Shown here piece after piece: positions 1-5,985 of a stretch of DNA of 6,154 nucleotides (within the stretch, counting starts at the first letter, position 1; the number at the start of each line of letters is the position of its first letter). Source of the DNA: CAG-917 sp028724485 (GTDB lineage: Bacteria > Bacillota > Clostridia > Christensenellales > CAG-917); NCBI GenBank assembly GCA_028724485.1, contig JAQYCY010000120.1:1-6154 (forward strand), in the 5' to 3' direction. Position numbers and translations under genes: made by a program. The notes under the pieces were generated by a model, which worked only from the letters and a program-made list of their open reading frames with translations, was not told the DNA's origin and searched no databases.

Positions 1-399
1 CTCGATTTAACGCTCACGGGACGAAACGTAGGTTTAGACGAAAGAATTCCTATGTGCGGTTTTCCGTATCACGTGGCGGTCAACCCGGAAGATAAATATT
101 CGGGTTTTGAAACGGCAGAAGAGTATCTTTCGGGCAGAGTGGTGGATAAACTACAAACTGCCGAAAGAATGAAACAAAGCAATCCCGATTTAATCGACTA
201 CGACAAGAATATTTCGGCTCTGCGGGAAGTGCAACTTTCGCCCGTCAAGGCTTCGGATATTGCGGCCGGAGTCGGTACGAGTTGGATTGACAAGGAACGG
301 TATAAAGAGTTTTTCTGCGAGCTTATAGGTATGCCGTACTATTACCGCGATGGTGTGGAACTTTACTACAACAAACACGACGGCAGTTGGCGTATCGAC
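1..399 (+). pseudogene. Fragment of giant conjugative-element helicase/methylase protein (remnant)
   Basis: The frame is open from the left edge without a start in the window. Seen: a stretch resembling the MutS-I-like segment (LTGRNVGLDERIPMCGFPYH, about 13-72), then TAEEYLSGRVVDKL and ISALREVQLSPVKASDIA with GTSWIDKERYKEFF. From memory of the family, the last two blocks match the SNF2-like helicase part of the very large helicase/N6-methylase proteins of Clostridia conjugative elements (usual form YLSGNVREKL, then A-L-x-x-V-Q-P and G-A-T-W-I/L). In intact proteins the MutS-like and helicase blocks are, as I recall, far apart, so a deletion near 75-90 is inferred. Helicase-like sequence ends at about WRI (388-396). 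Beyond that the frame continues to a stop at 487-489 but is merely the out-of-phase reading of a recombinase. It is almost certainly non-functional. Family assignment rests on remembered motifs, not on a search. Confidence 0.6.
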
Positions 400-682
400 A
401 GACCGCGAAGATCAGCTCGAAAGCTACAAGGCGCAGGTGGCGTATTATACCGACGCAATAGCAAAAAATCCTCGGTGGAGATTCGTTGACATTTACGCAG
501 ACGATGGCATAACGGGAACGCTTGCGAAAAAATGCGACAATTTCCTGCGAATGATAAGGGATTGTGAAAAGGAAAAAATAGACTTGATTCTGACCAAGTC
601 AGTCGCTCGTTTTGCCCGTAATACTGTCGAGAGTTTGAAATACGTTCGTCAACTGAAATCCAAAGGCGTGGGTGTATTTTAA
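392..682 (+). pseudogene. 5'-truncated serine recombinase (resolvase domain remnant)
   Basis: In the +2 frame the sequence reads VSTDREDQLESYKAQ, then YADDGITGT, KIDLILTKSVARFARNT and VESLKYVRQLKSKGVGVF. These are the hallmarks of the catalytic domain of large serine recombinases of Clostridia mobile elements. Present are the nucleophile serine context (V-S-T-D, codon 395-397), the DDG-I-T-GT loop and the R-F-A-R-N-T arginine block. Missing are the first beta strand (normally ...YCRVSTD) and everything after about 95 residues: zinc-ribbon, recombinase and coiled-coil parts of a protein normally above 500 residues. The frame upstream of 392 belongs to the helicase relic, so the ATG at 350 is not a genuine start. 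It ends at TAA 680-682, just where intact proteins continue with FEE. No ribosome binding site of its own is seen. Non-functional relic; family confidence is high. Confidence 0.85.
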
Positions 683-730
683 TAAGATAGCGGTGTAGCT
701 ATTTCGTATGTGATAGCCAAACAAGAATAA

Positions 731-767
731 AACGAACCTTGATGAAAATTCAAAGTTCGTTTTTTTC
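731..767 (+). terminator. Intrinsic terminator after the mobile-element relic
   Basis: AACGAAC (731-737) pairs with GTTCGTT (755-761). A C/A mismatch follows, then TTGA (739-742) pairs with TCAA (750-753), closing a 7-nt loop. A T-run 760-766 follows. It lies 49 bases after the recombinase stop and points the same way, so it probably isolates the relic from the lipoprotein gene. It could be the original terminator of a gene that the element displaced. Confidence 0.7.
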
Positions 768-774
768 TTTACAA

Positions 775-838
775 GCAAGCCGAAAGAAATTATTTTGAAT
801 TTTAGTTTCGTTTTTATAAGAGATTATTTCGGACTTGC
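775..838. repeat. Imperfect inverted repeat, 11-12 nt arms
   Basis: GCAAGCCGAAA (775-785) is the reverse complement of TTTCGGACTTGC (827-838) except for one bulged base. The 41 bases between are AT-rich. It may be a structured RNA, an element end or chance; no duplicated target site was recognised next to it. Confidence 0.35.
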
Positions 839-1078
839 CACAAAAGAACGTTGTGATAATGGTCATTTCATCAAGATATTAAAAGCCGTATACATCGTTT
901 TCGTGTGTGGTTTAATTTTTTAATTAGTGACAATATGCTTATATTAAGCTATAAAGTTTTATGCATTTTAAGTGTAAAACTCAATACCATAATAAATAAT
1001 TTAAAATGGGTATGCGGTATTCAAACTGCACTTAACAGCCTTTAACAATGCGATGCGTTTTTGAAAGGAAATTTTCTA

Positions 1079-1107
1079 TTGAAATCTGATATTAGCTATG
1101 ATATAAT
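1079..1107 (+). promoter_or_regulatory. Sigma-A type promoter of the lipoprotein gene
   Basis: TTGAAA (1079-1084), a 17-bp spacer and TATAAT (1102-1107). A TG at 1099-1100 one base upstream gives an extended -10 (TGATATAAT). Predicted transcription start is near 1113-1115, leaving a leader of about 30 bases, too short for a riboswitch. The near-consensus form suggests constitutive, fairly strong expression. Confidence 0.85.
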
Positions 1108-1132
1108 TATTGTATAAATTAGGGTAAAGATT

Positions 1133-1140
1133 AGGGGAGG
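1133..1140 (+). promoter_or_regulatory. Ribosome binding site of the lipoprotein gene
   Basis: AGGGGAGG lies 5 bases before ATG 1146 and fixes this start. Strong match to the anti-Shine-Dalgarno sequence. Confidence 0.85.
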
Positions 1141-1145
1141 TTGTT

Positions 1146-2048
1146 ATGAAAAAGATAATTCCTGTTATATTGATTGTCGTTTTAATTATAGCAATGGCGG
1201 CTGTTCTTGCGGCTTGCAATCCTACGACTATGGATAAGGTTAAAGGAACGTACAAATTAAAAGTAAACACTGTCGGTGAACAAGCGACCGATCTTATTGT
1301 TAAAAACAAAATCGAAGCGTATCTTGTCGTTACGGGCGGTGAGAGCGGATATTTTGTTTATAAGGATTCTTCAACGCCGCTTACTGTCAAAGAAGTGAAG
1401 TTGACGTATAAGTTGAACACCGATAACAACGAAAAAGTCGAGAAAGTAACAATCGAAGACACGCAAGGCTGGATAAATGATAGAATCGGTTGTTCAAACG
1501 TCTTTTTTGTAGATAAGGATTCGACAGGCGTTAGACTTACTTATCAGCAAAAGAAATTCGGGAAACTTATCGATGAAAAAACAACGACGTATTTAAAAGT
1601 CAATGACAGCACAAATTTCAGCTATGTCAAGAGCAAACTCGGCGAGTTGCCTGCAACGATAAAGAACAACGACGCATCGAGATTGCACGGCGTTTGGGAG
1701 GCTGTCGAAGAGGGTAGTACGACAAGTAAATTCTTTGATTTCAATGCTGCAACAAACGTTGTAACGGAATATAGCCTTAAAAACGGTTCGCAGGATATAA
1801 TCAAAACCGAACATGCATATACGGTATCTGAATTTGTCGAGACCGAGACGGGCGTAAACGTTATAACGGCAAGTGTGACTATCGAAGGTGTTGCCGAACA
1901 ATATGAAATCACGGTTTCGGAAGGAAAGAACGTATTTTTCAGACGCATAACAGCCACAGAGCCTGAAAAGACTTGGAGTGATTGCACATATTACAGCACG
2001 CTCAGTGAATTGAACATCGAAAGTTTTATGCTGGATTCAAATCAATGA
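1146..2048 (+). CDS. Secreted lipoprotein of unknown function, probable two-repeat domain design
   Basis: 300 residues. Residues 1-24 form a classic lipoprotein signal: KK at 2-3, hydrophobic stretch 4-20, lipobox L21-A-A-C24. C24 would be lipid-anchored after Lgt and Lsp processing, leaving the protein on the outer face of the membrane. I do not recognise the mature part. It is rich in alternating hydrophobic/polar, T/V/K/Y-containing segments typical of beta strands and has no long helix or further membrane segment. Two parts look related: each begins with a G-x-aromatic motif (KGTYKL 33-38; HGVWEA 181-186) and ends with Tyr followed by L-x-E-L (Y160 with LGEL 165-168; Y282 with LSEL 286-289). 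G-T-W-like openings are common in lipocalin-type barrels, but that fold is only a guess. Own promoter, ribosome binding site and terminator make it a single-gene unit, convergent with the glycerol operon. Cys116 and Cys280 might form a disulfide. Gene certain, function unknown. Confidence 0.93.
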   Translation: MKKIIPVILIVVLIIAMAAVLAACNPTTMDKVKGTYKLKVNTVGEQATDLIVKNKIEAYLVVTGGESGYFVYKDSSTPLTVKEVKLTYKLNTDNNEKVEKVTIEDTQGWINDRIGCSNVFFVDKDSTGVRLTYQQKKFGKLIDEKTTTYLKVNDSTNFSYVKSKLGELPATIKNNDASRLHGVWEAVEEGSTTSKFFDFNAATNVVTEYSLKNGSQDIIKTEHAYTVSEFVETETGVNVITASVTIEGVAEQYEITVSEGKNVFFRRITATEPEKTWSDCTYYSTLSELNIESFMLDSNQ

Positions 2049-2066
2049 TATAACTTATTTAATGAG

Positions 2067-2096
2067 CAAGGCTCGGCAAGCGGGCCTTGTTTTTTT
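2067..2096 (+). terminator. Intrinsic terminator of the lipoprotein gene
   Basis: CAAGGCTCG (2067-2075) pairs with CGGGCCTTG (2081-2089), 9 bp with one G-U wobble, around a 5-nt loop. It is followed by seven T (2090-2096). It lies 18 bases after the stop codon. Its left arm is identical to that of the terminator at 2700-2730. Confidence 0.93.
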
Positions 2097-2221
2097 AAAT
2101 AGTAAATGTTTTTACCTTAAAATCTTCATTGCGTGCATAATGTTTTAGTAATTCAATTAAATAATCAAAAAATCGCATTAAAGCCCTTTGATGTGCAGAA
2201 ATTTTTAACGCTAATAAAACG

Positions 2222-2278
2222 CTTTAAGCGACAGAGTTTTTAAACAATCAAAAAAGCTCTTTAAACGATAGAATTTTT
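2222..2278. repeat. Degenerate 20-bp direct repeat, 37-bp period
   Basis: CTTTAAGCGACAGAGTTTTT (2222-2241) and CTTTAAACGATAGAATTTTT (2259-2278) differ at three positions, all transitions. Both are preceded by an A-rich run. A third, weaker relative may sit at 2186-2206 (CTTTGATGTGCAGAAATTTTT without its last T). It could be a decayed duplication; no function is apparent. Confidence 0.45.
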
Positions 2279-2467
2279 TGCGGTTTGACTGTGATAGCAA
2301 AACGGTTATGTGCTTGTTTGGAATTTTGTCGGCTTAAAAAACGCTTTTGCTTAAAAAGTTTCGTTGCCGTGCGTATGTAATTGTAGCAAAAGTGGACTAA
2401 ATAAAAGAGTATTAAATAAAAAGGTATTGATAAAACATAAAACGATTTAAAGGCATATAATGGTCGT

Positions 2468-2602
2468 GTGGACGGAAAAGAAATAAACACCCTTGCTGTT
2501 TTAATTGCCGATTACATTATGGAGCGGTGCGATAAGGACGAGATAAGAACGCTCGTTCAGCTTTTGTCGATTGTTTTATGCGCCCTAAAAAGCTATTGTT
2601 GA
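2468..2602 (+). CDS. Possible small protein or gene-end remnant (44 codons)
   Basis: From GTG 2468 the frame reads MDGKEINTLAVLIADYIM, then ERCDKDEIRTLVQLL and SIVLCALKSYC, stop TGA 2600-2602. It stands out from its surroundings: codon choice resembles that of the neighbouring genes and GC content is visibly higher than in the flanks. The protein shows an amphipathic helix, a charged turn (E-R-C-D-K-D-E) and a second amphipathic helix. The frame is open back to a TAA at 2438-2440 and the extra codons (NDLKAYNGR) also look protein-like, but no ATG and no good ribosome binding site are present; AAAGG at 2449-2453 is 14 bases away. A truncated gene is therefore as likely as a live GTG-start microprotein. 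The helix-turn-helix layout with a D-E-[IL]-x-x-L core recalls short Clostridia proteins of unknown function such as DUF6774, from memory only and unproven. Confidence 0.4.
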   Translation: MDGKEINTLAVLIADYIMERCDKDEIRTLVQLLSIVLCALKSYC

Positions 2603-2699
2603 TTCTAAACATATATTAATGCTAAAAGATAATATGATTTAAGTATTAAATCGTCAGAATTCGTTTGTTACGATATATAAAAGGCAAATATAAATTCAT

Positions 2700-2730
2700 A
2701 AAAAAACAAGGCTCGGAAATCCGAGCCTTG
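2700..2730 (-). terminator. Intrinsic terminator of the glycerol operon
   Basis: On the minus strand CAAGGCTCGG and CCGAGCCTTG (2721-2730 and 2707-2716) form a perfect 10-bp stem with a 4-nt loop. Seven T follow (A-run 2700-2706 on the plus strand). It begins 27 bases past the dhaK stop codon. Confidence 0.95.
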
Positions 2731-2757
2731 TGTTAGTTTGTTTGAATTTGCAAATCA

Positions 2758-4593
2758 TTAACCTTTGAAGTTTTTGATATATTTTGCAAGTTCGTTGAAG
2801 ATGACGTCAAGTCCGTGTGCGCCTGCGTCAGGGAAACCGATTGAGCGTTCGCCGACTGTGCCTGCGCGTCCCAAAGTTGCAACGTGAGTCTTGGTTGCTT
2901 CTGCGCCGTCATGAGCTGCTTTTGCGCCGAGGTCAAGACCTTCTTGAAGTTTCTTACCTTCTTCTGCTGCCTTTGTAAGGGCAAGAGCGCATGGTTTCAA
3001 GGCGTCTACGAGCGTCTTATCACCGATGTCTGCGCCTTTGCCGAAACTCTTCTTTCCGGTTTCAAATACGCCGCGGTTTGCTTCCATAAACAAGAATGCA
3101 ACGTCTTTAAGGTTGACTTCTTTCTTTCCTGCCATAGCTTTTCCTGCGTACTTGAATGCAGAACCCCAAATAGGACCCGATGCGCCGCCGCAGTATTCTT
3201 TGATGATTTCAGAACAGCTTACAAGGAATTGTCCGATATCGCCCTTCTTTCTGGTTGCCCAGTCTGCTTTTAATTGTTTGAAGCCTTTTGCAATTGACAT
3301 ACCGAAGTCGCCGTCGCCCATTTGGTCTGCTTCGCAGAACGGAACTTCGTTTTCAATGATAACGTCGGCCATCTTTTCGACGATTTTTACAAAAGCTGCC
3401 GTGTTGATGGTTTCCTTAATAACAGGCTTGCCTTCAACTTCGTAAACTGCGTTTGCGTCGTCTTCTACAACAACCTTAGCTTTCTTTGAAGAACACTTTG
3501 TTTCGGCTTGTTGAGGAGCATATCCGAGAGCTTTTGCAATCGCTTGCATAGCTTCAACGGCGGCTTGTGCCTCGCTTCCCATTGCACCGCCCCAAGTAAG
3601 GGCAGGAGTCGAAACAGGGTAGTCGATAAGAGCTTTAAGCTCGCTGTCAACTCTAAGAACTGTGATAGATGCGCCTGCCATATCGATTGAAGTCATAAAG
3701 TTGCCGACGATTGTTCTGTGGACTTTGATGCCGTCTGCTTCGATAGCTTTTGAAACCGAGTTGTTGAGAATGTAAAGCTCTTGAAGAGGAGTGCCGCCAA
3801 AGCCATTGATAAGCAAAACGACTTCTTCGCCTTTTTTGAGCTTCAAATCTTCTTCGAGGTCGGTCATAATTCTACGGGCAAGATTGTCAGAGAAATTACC
3901 CTTTGAATAGTCGATTTTTTCACGGAAACGTCCCGGTTCGCCGTGAATGCCGACGCCGAATTCCATTTCGTCGTCGCCGATTTCAAAGGTCGGGTGACCT
4001 GCGGCAGGAACGGTACAGCTCGTGAAAGCAAAACCGAACGAACGGACGTTGTCGATAACTTTGTTTGCAACTGCTTTGACTTCTTCAAGTTCTTTGCCTT
4101 GTTCAGCCGCTGCGCCTGCACATTTATGAACCAAAACAGTGCCTGCAACGCCACGACGTCCGACAGTGTAAAGGCTATCTTTAACGGCGATGTCGTCGTT
4201 TACGTAAACGGCGTCGACTTTAATTCCGTCTTCTTGAGCGTCGCTCATAGCGTTGTTAAAGTTCATGCAGTCGCCGGAATAGTTTTTGATGATAAGAAGG
4301 ACGCCTTTGTCGGTAGCGCAATGTTTGATTGCGTTGTAAACTTGAACTTGGCTAGGAGAAGCGAAAACGTCGCCGCAAACTGCGCAGTCAAGCATACCTT
4401 TTCCGACAAAACCTGCGTGAGCAGGTTCGTGTCCCGAACCACCGCCTGAAATAAGGCTGACTTTATTGTCGTCTATGTCAACTTTTTTTACGATTTTAAA
4501 TTTTTCAACGAATTCAAGTTCCGGATGCGCTTTTGCAAGTCCGTGGCACATATCGTACACGAACGTTTCCGGAGTATTCATAATTTTCTTCAT
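2758..4593 (-). CDS. dhaK: ATP-dependent dihydroxyacetone kinase, fused DhaK-DhaL
   Basis: 611 residues, cytoplasmic. It phosphorylates dihydroxyacetone with ATP to DHAP, completing oxidative glycerol use begun by the upstream dehydrogenase. The DhaK part spans about 1-355: GGGSGHEPAH (50-59), NYSGD with Asp108, and VGIHGEPG (214-221) with His217, the residue that covalently binds the substrate carbonyl in this family; NGFGGTP is at 263-269. A linker of about 360-395 follows. The DhaL part spans about 396-605: acidic metal-binding block D423-x3-D427-x-D429 (MGDGDFG), GGASGPIWG (469-477), GDKTLVDAL (524-532), and GRAGTVGERSIGFPDAGA (575-592). Fusion of both domains and absence of a DhaM gene point to direct ATP use rather than PTS coupling. 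It is longer than the roughly 550-residue Citrobacter type, largely through the linker and ends. In single-domain DhaL, as I recall, the first Asp is five residues before the second, here four. Start fixed by GGAGG (4600-4604), 6 bases upstream. Confidence 0.95.
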   Translation of the reverse strand: MKKIMNTPETFVYDMCHGLAKAHPELEFVEKFKIVKKVDIDDNKVSLISGGGSGHEPAHAGFVGKGMLDCAVCGDVFASPSQVQVYNAIKHCATDKGVLLIIKNYSGDCMNFNNAMSDAQEDGIKVDAVYVNDDIAVKDSLYTVGRRGVAGTVLVHKCAGAAAEQGKELEEVKAVANKVIDNVRSFGFAFTSCTVPAAGHPTFEIGDDEMEFGVGIHGEPGRFREKIDYSKGNFSDNLARRIMTDLEEDLKLKKGEEVVLLINGFGGTPLQELYILNNSVSKAIEADGIKVHRTIVGNFMTSIDMAGASITVLRVDSELKALIDYPVSTPALTWGGAMGSEAQAAVEAMQAIAKALGYAPQQAETKCSSKKAKVVVEDDANAVYEVEGKPVIKETINTAAFVKIVEKMADVIIENEVPFCEADQMGDGDFGMSIAKGFKQLKADWATRKKGDIGQFLVSCSEIIKEYCGGASGPIWGSAFKYAGKAMAGKKEVNLKDVAFLFMEANRGVFETGKKSFGKGADIGDKTLVDALKPCALALTKAAEEGKKLQEGLDLGAKAAHDGAEATKTHVATLGRAGTVGERSIGFPDAGAHGLDVIFNELAKYIKNFKG

Positions 4594-4599
4594 CTTATT

Positions 4600-4604
4600 C
4601 CTCC
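4600..4604 (-). promoter_or_regulatory. Ribosome binding site of dhaK
   Basis: GGAGG on the minus strand, 6 bases before ATG 4593. It sits only 14 bases past the base of the intercistronic hairpin, so the hairpin does not cover it. Confidence 0.85.
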
Positions 4605-4645
4605 AAAATAAAATAAAATTTTGCCAACCGAGTGGTTGGCAAAAT
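4605..4645 (-). terminator. Intercistronic hairpin between gldA and dhaK (terminator-like or processing structure)
   Basis: TTTTGCCAACC (4619-4629) and GGTTGGCAAAA (4634-4644) form a perfect 11-bp stem, 12 with the flanking A-T pair, around a 4-nt loop. In the operon direction (minus) it is followed by TTTT-A-TTTT-A-TTTT and then the dhaK ribosome binding site; on the plus strand it is followed by TCTTTTTTT. The shape fits an intrinsic terminator in both directions. No dhaK promoter is obvious in the 65-base gap, so it probably allows partial read-through, lowering dhaK relative to gldA, or protects the gldA message 3' end. Confidence 0.7.
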
Positions 4646-4658
4646 CTTTTTTTAAAAA

Positions 4659-5840
4659 TTAGTCACAGCAGTCGCAATCGCAATACTTAAATTCGCGACC
4701 GATCTTGTCTGCTGTCTTAACAGCTGCGATAACCATATCTTCCGTTACAGGGAATGGCATATTGTGAATTGATTCCTCAGGGATGCAGGTCTTAGCCGCA
4801 ACTGCCTTGTATTCTTCTTCGGTCAATTCTTCTCTGATAACTTTGCCCGTCTTCTTGTCGGTCATAAGGTCTTTAAGACATACAGGAAGTCCGACGGTTA
4901 CGCAGAATTCAAGAACTTCGTAAAGTTCTTCTTCAGGAACGTTTTCCATAATAAGTTGGCAGATAGTACCGAATGCTACGACTTCGCCGTGGAAGTTGCA
5001 AGCGTGAATATCGTGTACGCAAGTAAGACCATCGTGAAGAGCGTGAGCTGCTGCAAGACCGCCCGATTCAAAGCCAAGTCCCGAAAGAAGGATATTTGTT
5101 TCGACGATTTTTTCAAAAGCAGGGGTAACTGCGTTACAGTCACAAGCAGCTTTTGCTTTTGCGCCGTCGCTGATAAGGTTTTGATAGCAGAGTTCTGCAA
5201 GAGCGAAAGCGGTGTGGGTGCCGTATCCGAGCAAAGTTCCCTTAGAGCGGTCTGCTCCGCAAGGAAGACCTGCGTTTACGTTTGAAACGCTGTTGACGTT
5301 TGCTCTTGCTTCGAAGTAGGTTGAAAGAGCGTCGCCCATACCCGAAACCAAGAAACGCGAAGGAGCGTTTGCGATGACGTTAAGGTCAATCAAAACGACC
5401 GACGGATTTTGACGGAAATATGCATAGTCGTCGAATTCGTGAGTGTCGGTATACAAAACAGCCGAGTGTGACGTAGGAGCGTCGGTAGCTGCGATGGTAG
5501 GGCAGATGATAAGGTTGCTGCCTTCTGCAACACATTTAGCGGTGTCGATTGCTTTACCGCCACCAAGACCGATAGTGCAAGCGCAGTTGTTTTTCTTTGC
5601 AAAATCTTGAAGTTTTGCAACTTGCGTTCTTGAACATTCGCCGCTGAAATCGCCTGCGGAAAGAAGTTTAACGCCGTATTTCTTTTGGGTTGCTTCGAGC
5701 TTGTCTTTGACAAGATTCAATGCAAATGGGTCAGCAATTAAAAGTGCTGAATCACCGAACGTTTTGACGAAATAACCGAGATTAAGTAATTCGTCTTCAC
5801 CTTGCACATACTTTGATGGGCAGATAAATGCTTTTCTCAT
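4659..5840 (-). CDS. gldA: Glycerol dehydrogenase (NAD+, iron-containing alcohol dehydrogenase superfamily)
   Basis: 393 residues, cytoplasmic. It oxidises glycerol to dihydroxyacetone with NAD+, feeding the kinase encoded next. The N-terminal start MRKAFICPSKYVQGEDEL is typical of GldA. Dinucleotide-binding loop GLGGGKAIDTAK is at 91-102 and PTIAATDAPTS at 114-124 (Asp120 near the substrate). Metal ligands are inferred as Asp170 (GMGDALSTYFEA 167-178), His266 (SGGLAAAHALHDG) and His284 (HGEVVAFG); the 18-residue gap between the two histidines matches the well-studied Bacillus enzyme. It is longer than the usual 365-370 residues. The extra length appears to be an insertion around 190-206, a charged stretch around 325-345 and a C-terminal tail ending CDCDCCD (387-393). 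First gene of the operon with its own promoter. Start fixed by AGGAG 7 bases upstream. Substrate could also be 1,2-propanediol or another small diol, but the dhaK partner supports glycerol. Confidence 0.95.
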   Translation of the reverse strand: MRKAFICPSKYVQGEDELLNLGYFVKTFGDSALLIADPFALNLVKDKLEATQKKYGVKLLSAGDFSGECSRTQVAKLQDFAKKNNCACTIGLGGGKAIDTAKCVAEGSNLIICPTIAATDAPTSHSAVLYTDTHEFDDYAYFRQNPSVVLIDLNVIANAPSRFLVSGMGDALSTYFEARANVNSVSNVNAGLPCGADRSKGTLLGYGTHTAFALAELCYQNLISDGAKAKAACDCNAVTPAFEKIVETNILLSGLGFESGGLAAAHALHDGLTCVHDIHACNFHGEVVAFGTICQLIMENVPEEELYEVLEFCVTVGLPVCLKDLMTDKKTGKVIREELTEEEYKAVAAKTCIPEESIHNMPFPVTEDMVIAAVKTADKIGREFKYCDCDCCD

Positions 5841-5847
5841 AAAAATT

Positions 5848-5855
5848 CTCCTTTT
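5848..5855 (-). promoter_or_regulatory. Ribosome binding site of gldA
   Basis: AAAAGGAG on the minus strand, with 7 bases to ATG 5840. It decides this start. Confidence 0.85.
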
Positions 5856-5879
5856 ATGGTAATTATTTTTTATGAATAT

Positions 5880-5908
5880 ATTATAGTTTAATTATAAACA
5901 AAATTCAA
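5880..5908 (-). promoter_or_regulatory. Sigma-A type promoter of the gldA-dhaK operon
   Basis: On the minus strand TTGAAT (5908-5903), a 17-bp spacer and TATAAT (5885-5880). Predicted start is near 5873, giving a leader of about 33 bases, so there is no room for a riboswitch. The spacer contains GTTTA-n4-TAAAC (5886-5899), a possible operator. Confidence 0.8.
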
Positions 5909-5985
5909 TACTAAATTTGTAAAAATTTGTTATTTTTTGGGTTTATTTCAAAACGACGCAAAACTTAAAAAAATATTCATTTTTT

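Larger units (their letters stand above)
683..1145. other. AT-rich intergenic region between element relic and lipoprotein gene
   Basis: This stretch holds the terminator at 731-767, an imperfect inverted repeat (775-785 against 827-838), an ATG-less open frame 717-923 whose last third reads like protein, and the lipoprotein promoter and ribosome binding site at its right end. Between about 925 and 1075 I see only AT-rich sequence with a weak 6-bp inverted repeat (AATACC 983-988 against GGTATT 1016-1021). No RNA gene is recognisable. Confidence 0.6.
2097..2757. other. AT-rich convergent intergenic region
   Basis: The region separates the lipoprotein gene from the end of the glycerol operon. 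It contains a degenerate direct repeat (2222-2241 and 2259-2278), one short open frame that looks coding (2441-2602) and the operon terminator (2700-2730). The rest is AT-rich with no recognisable gene. The 80-residue minus-strand open frame at 2248-2490 does not look like a real protein. Confidence 0.6.

Noticed and set aside
350..394. ATG at 350 as the start of the recombinase
   Set aside because: Residues from 350 to the joint are the out-of-frame reading of the helicase relic; homology to recombinases begins only at about 392.
1593..1987. Two minus-strand open frames inside the lipoprotein gene
   Set aside because: They are antisense shadows of a gene with a strong promoter, ribosome binding site and lipoprotein signal; their translations look like no protein family.
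2248..2490. 80-codon minus-strand open frame in the convergent intergenic region
   Set aside because: Composition is that of translated AT-rich DNA (F, Y, K, L runs), no ribosome binding site was noticed, and it crosses both the short repeat and the better-looking plus-strand frame.
2884..5713. Several open frames of 60-168 codons opposite to or out of phase with gldA and dhaK (for example 3943-4449 plus and 5390-5713 minus)
   Set aside because: They overlap fully the two well-supported enzymes, have low-complexity shadow-like translations and lack ribosome binding sites in sensible places.
5931..5975. CcpA cre site upstream of gldA (TTGCGTCGTTTTGA on the minus strand)
   Set aside because: Spacing around the central CG is off by one and two conserved positions fail, so it does not meet the consensus.
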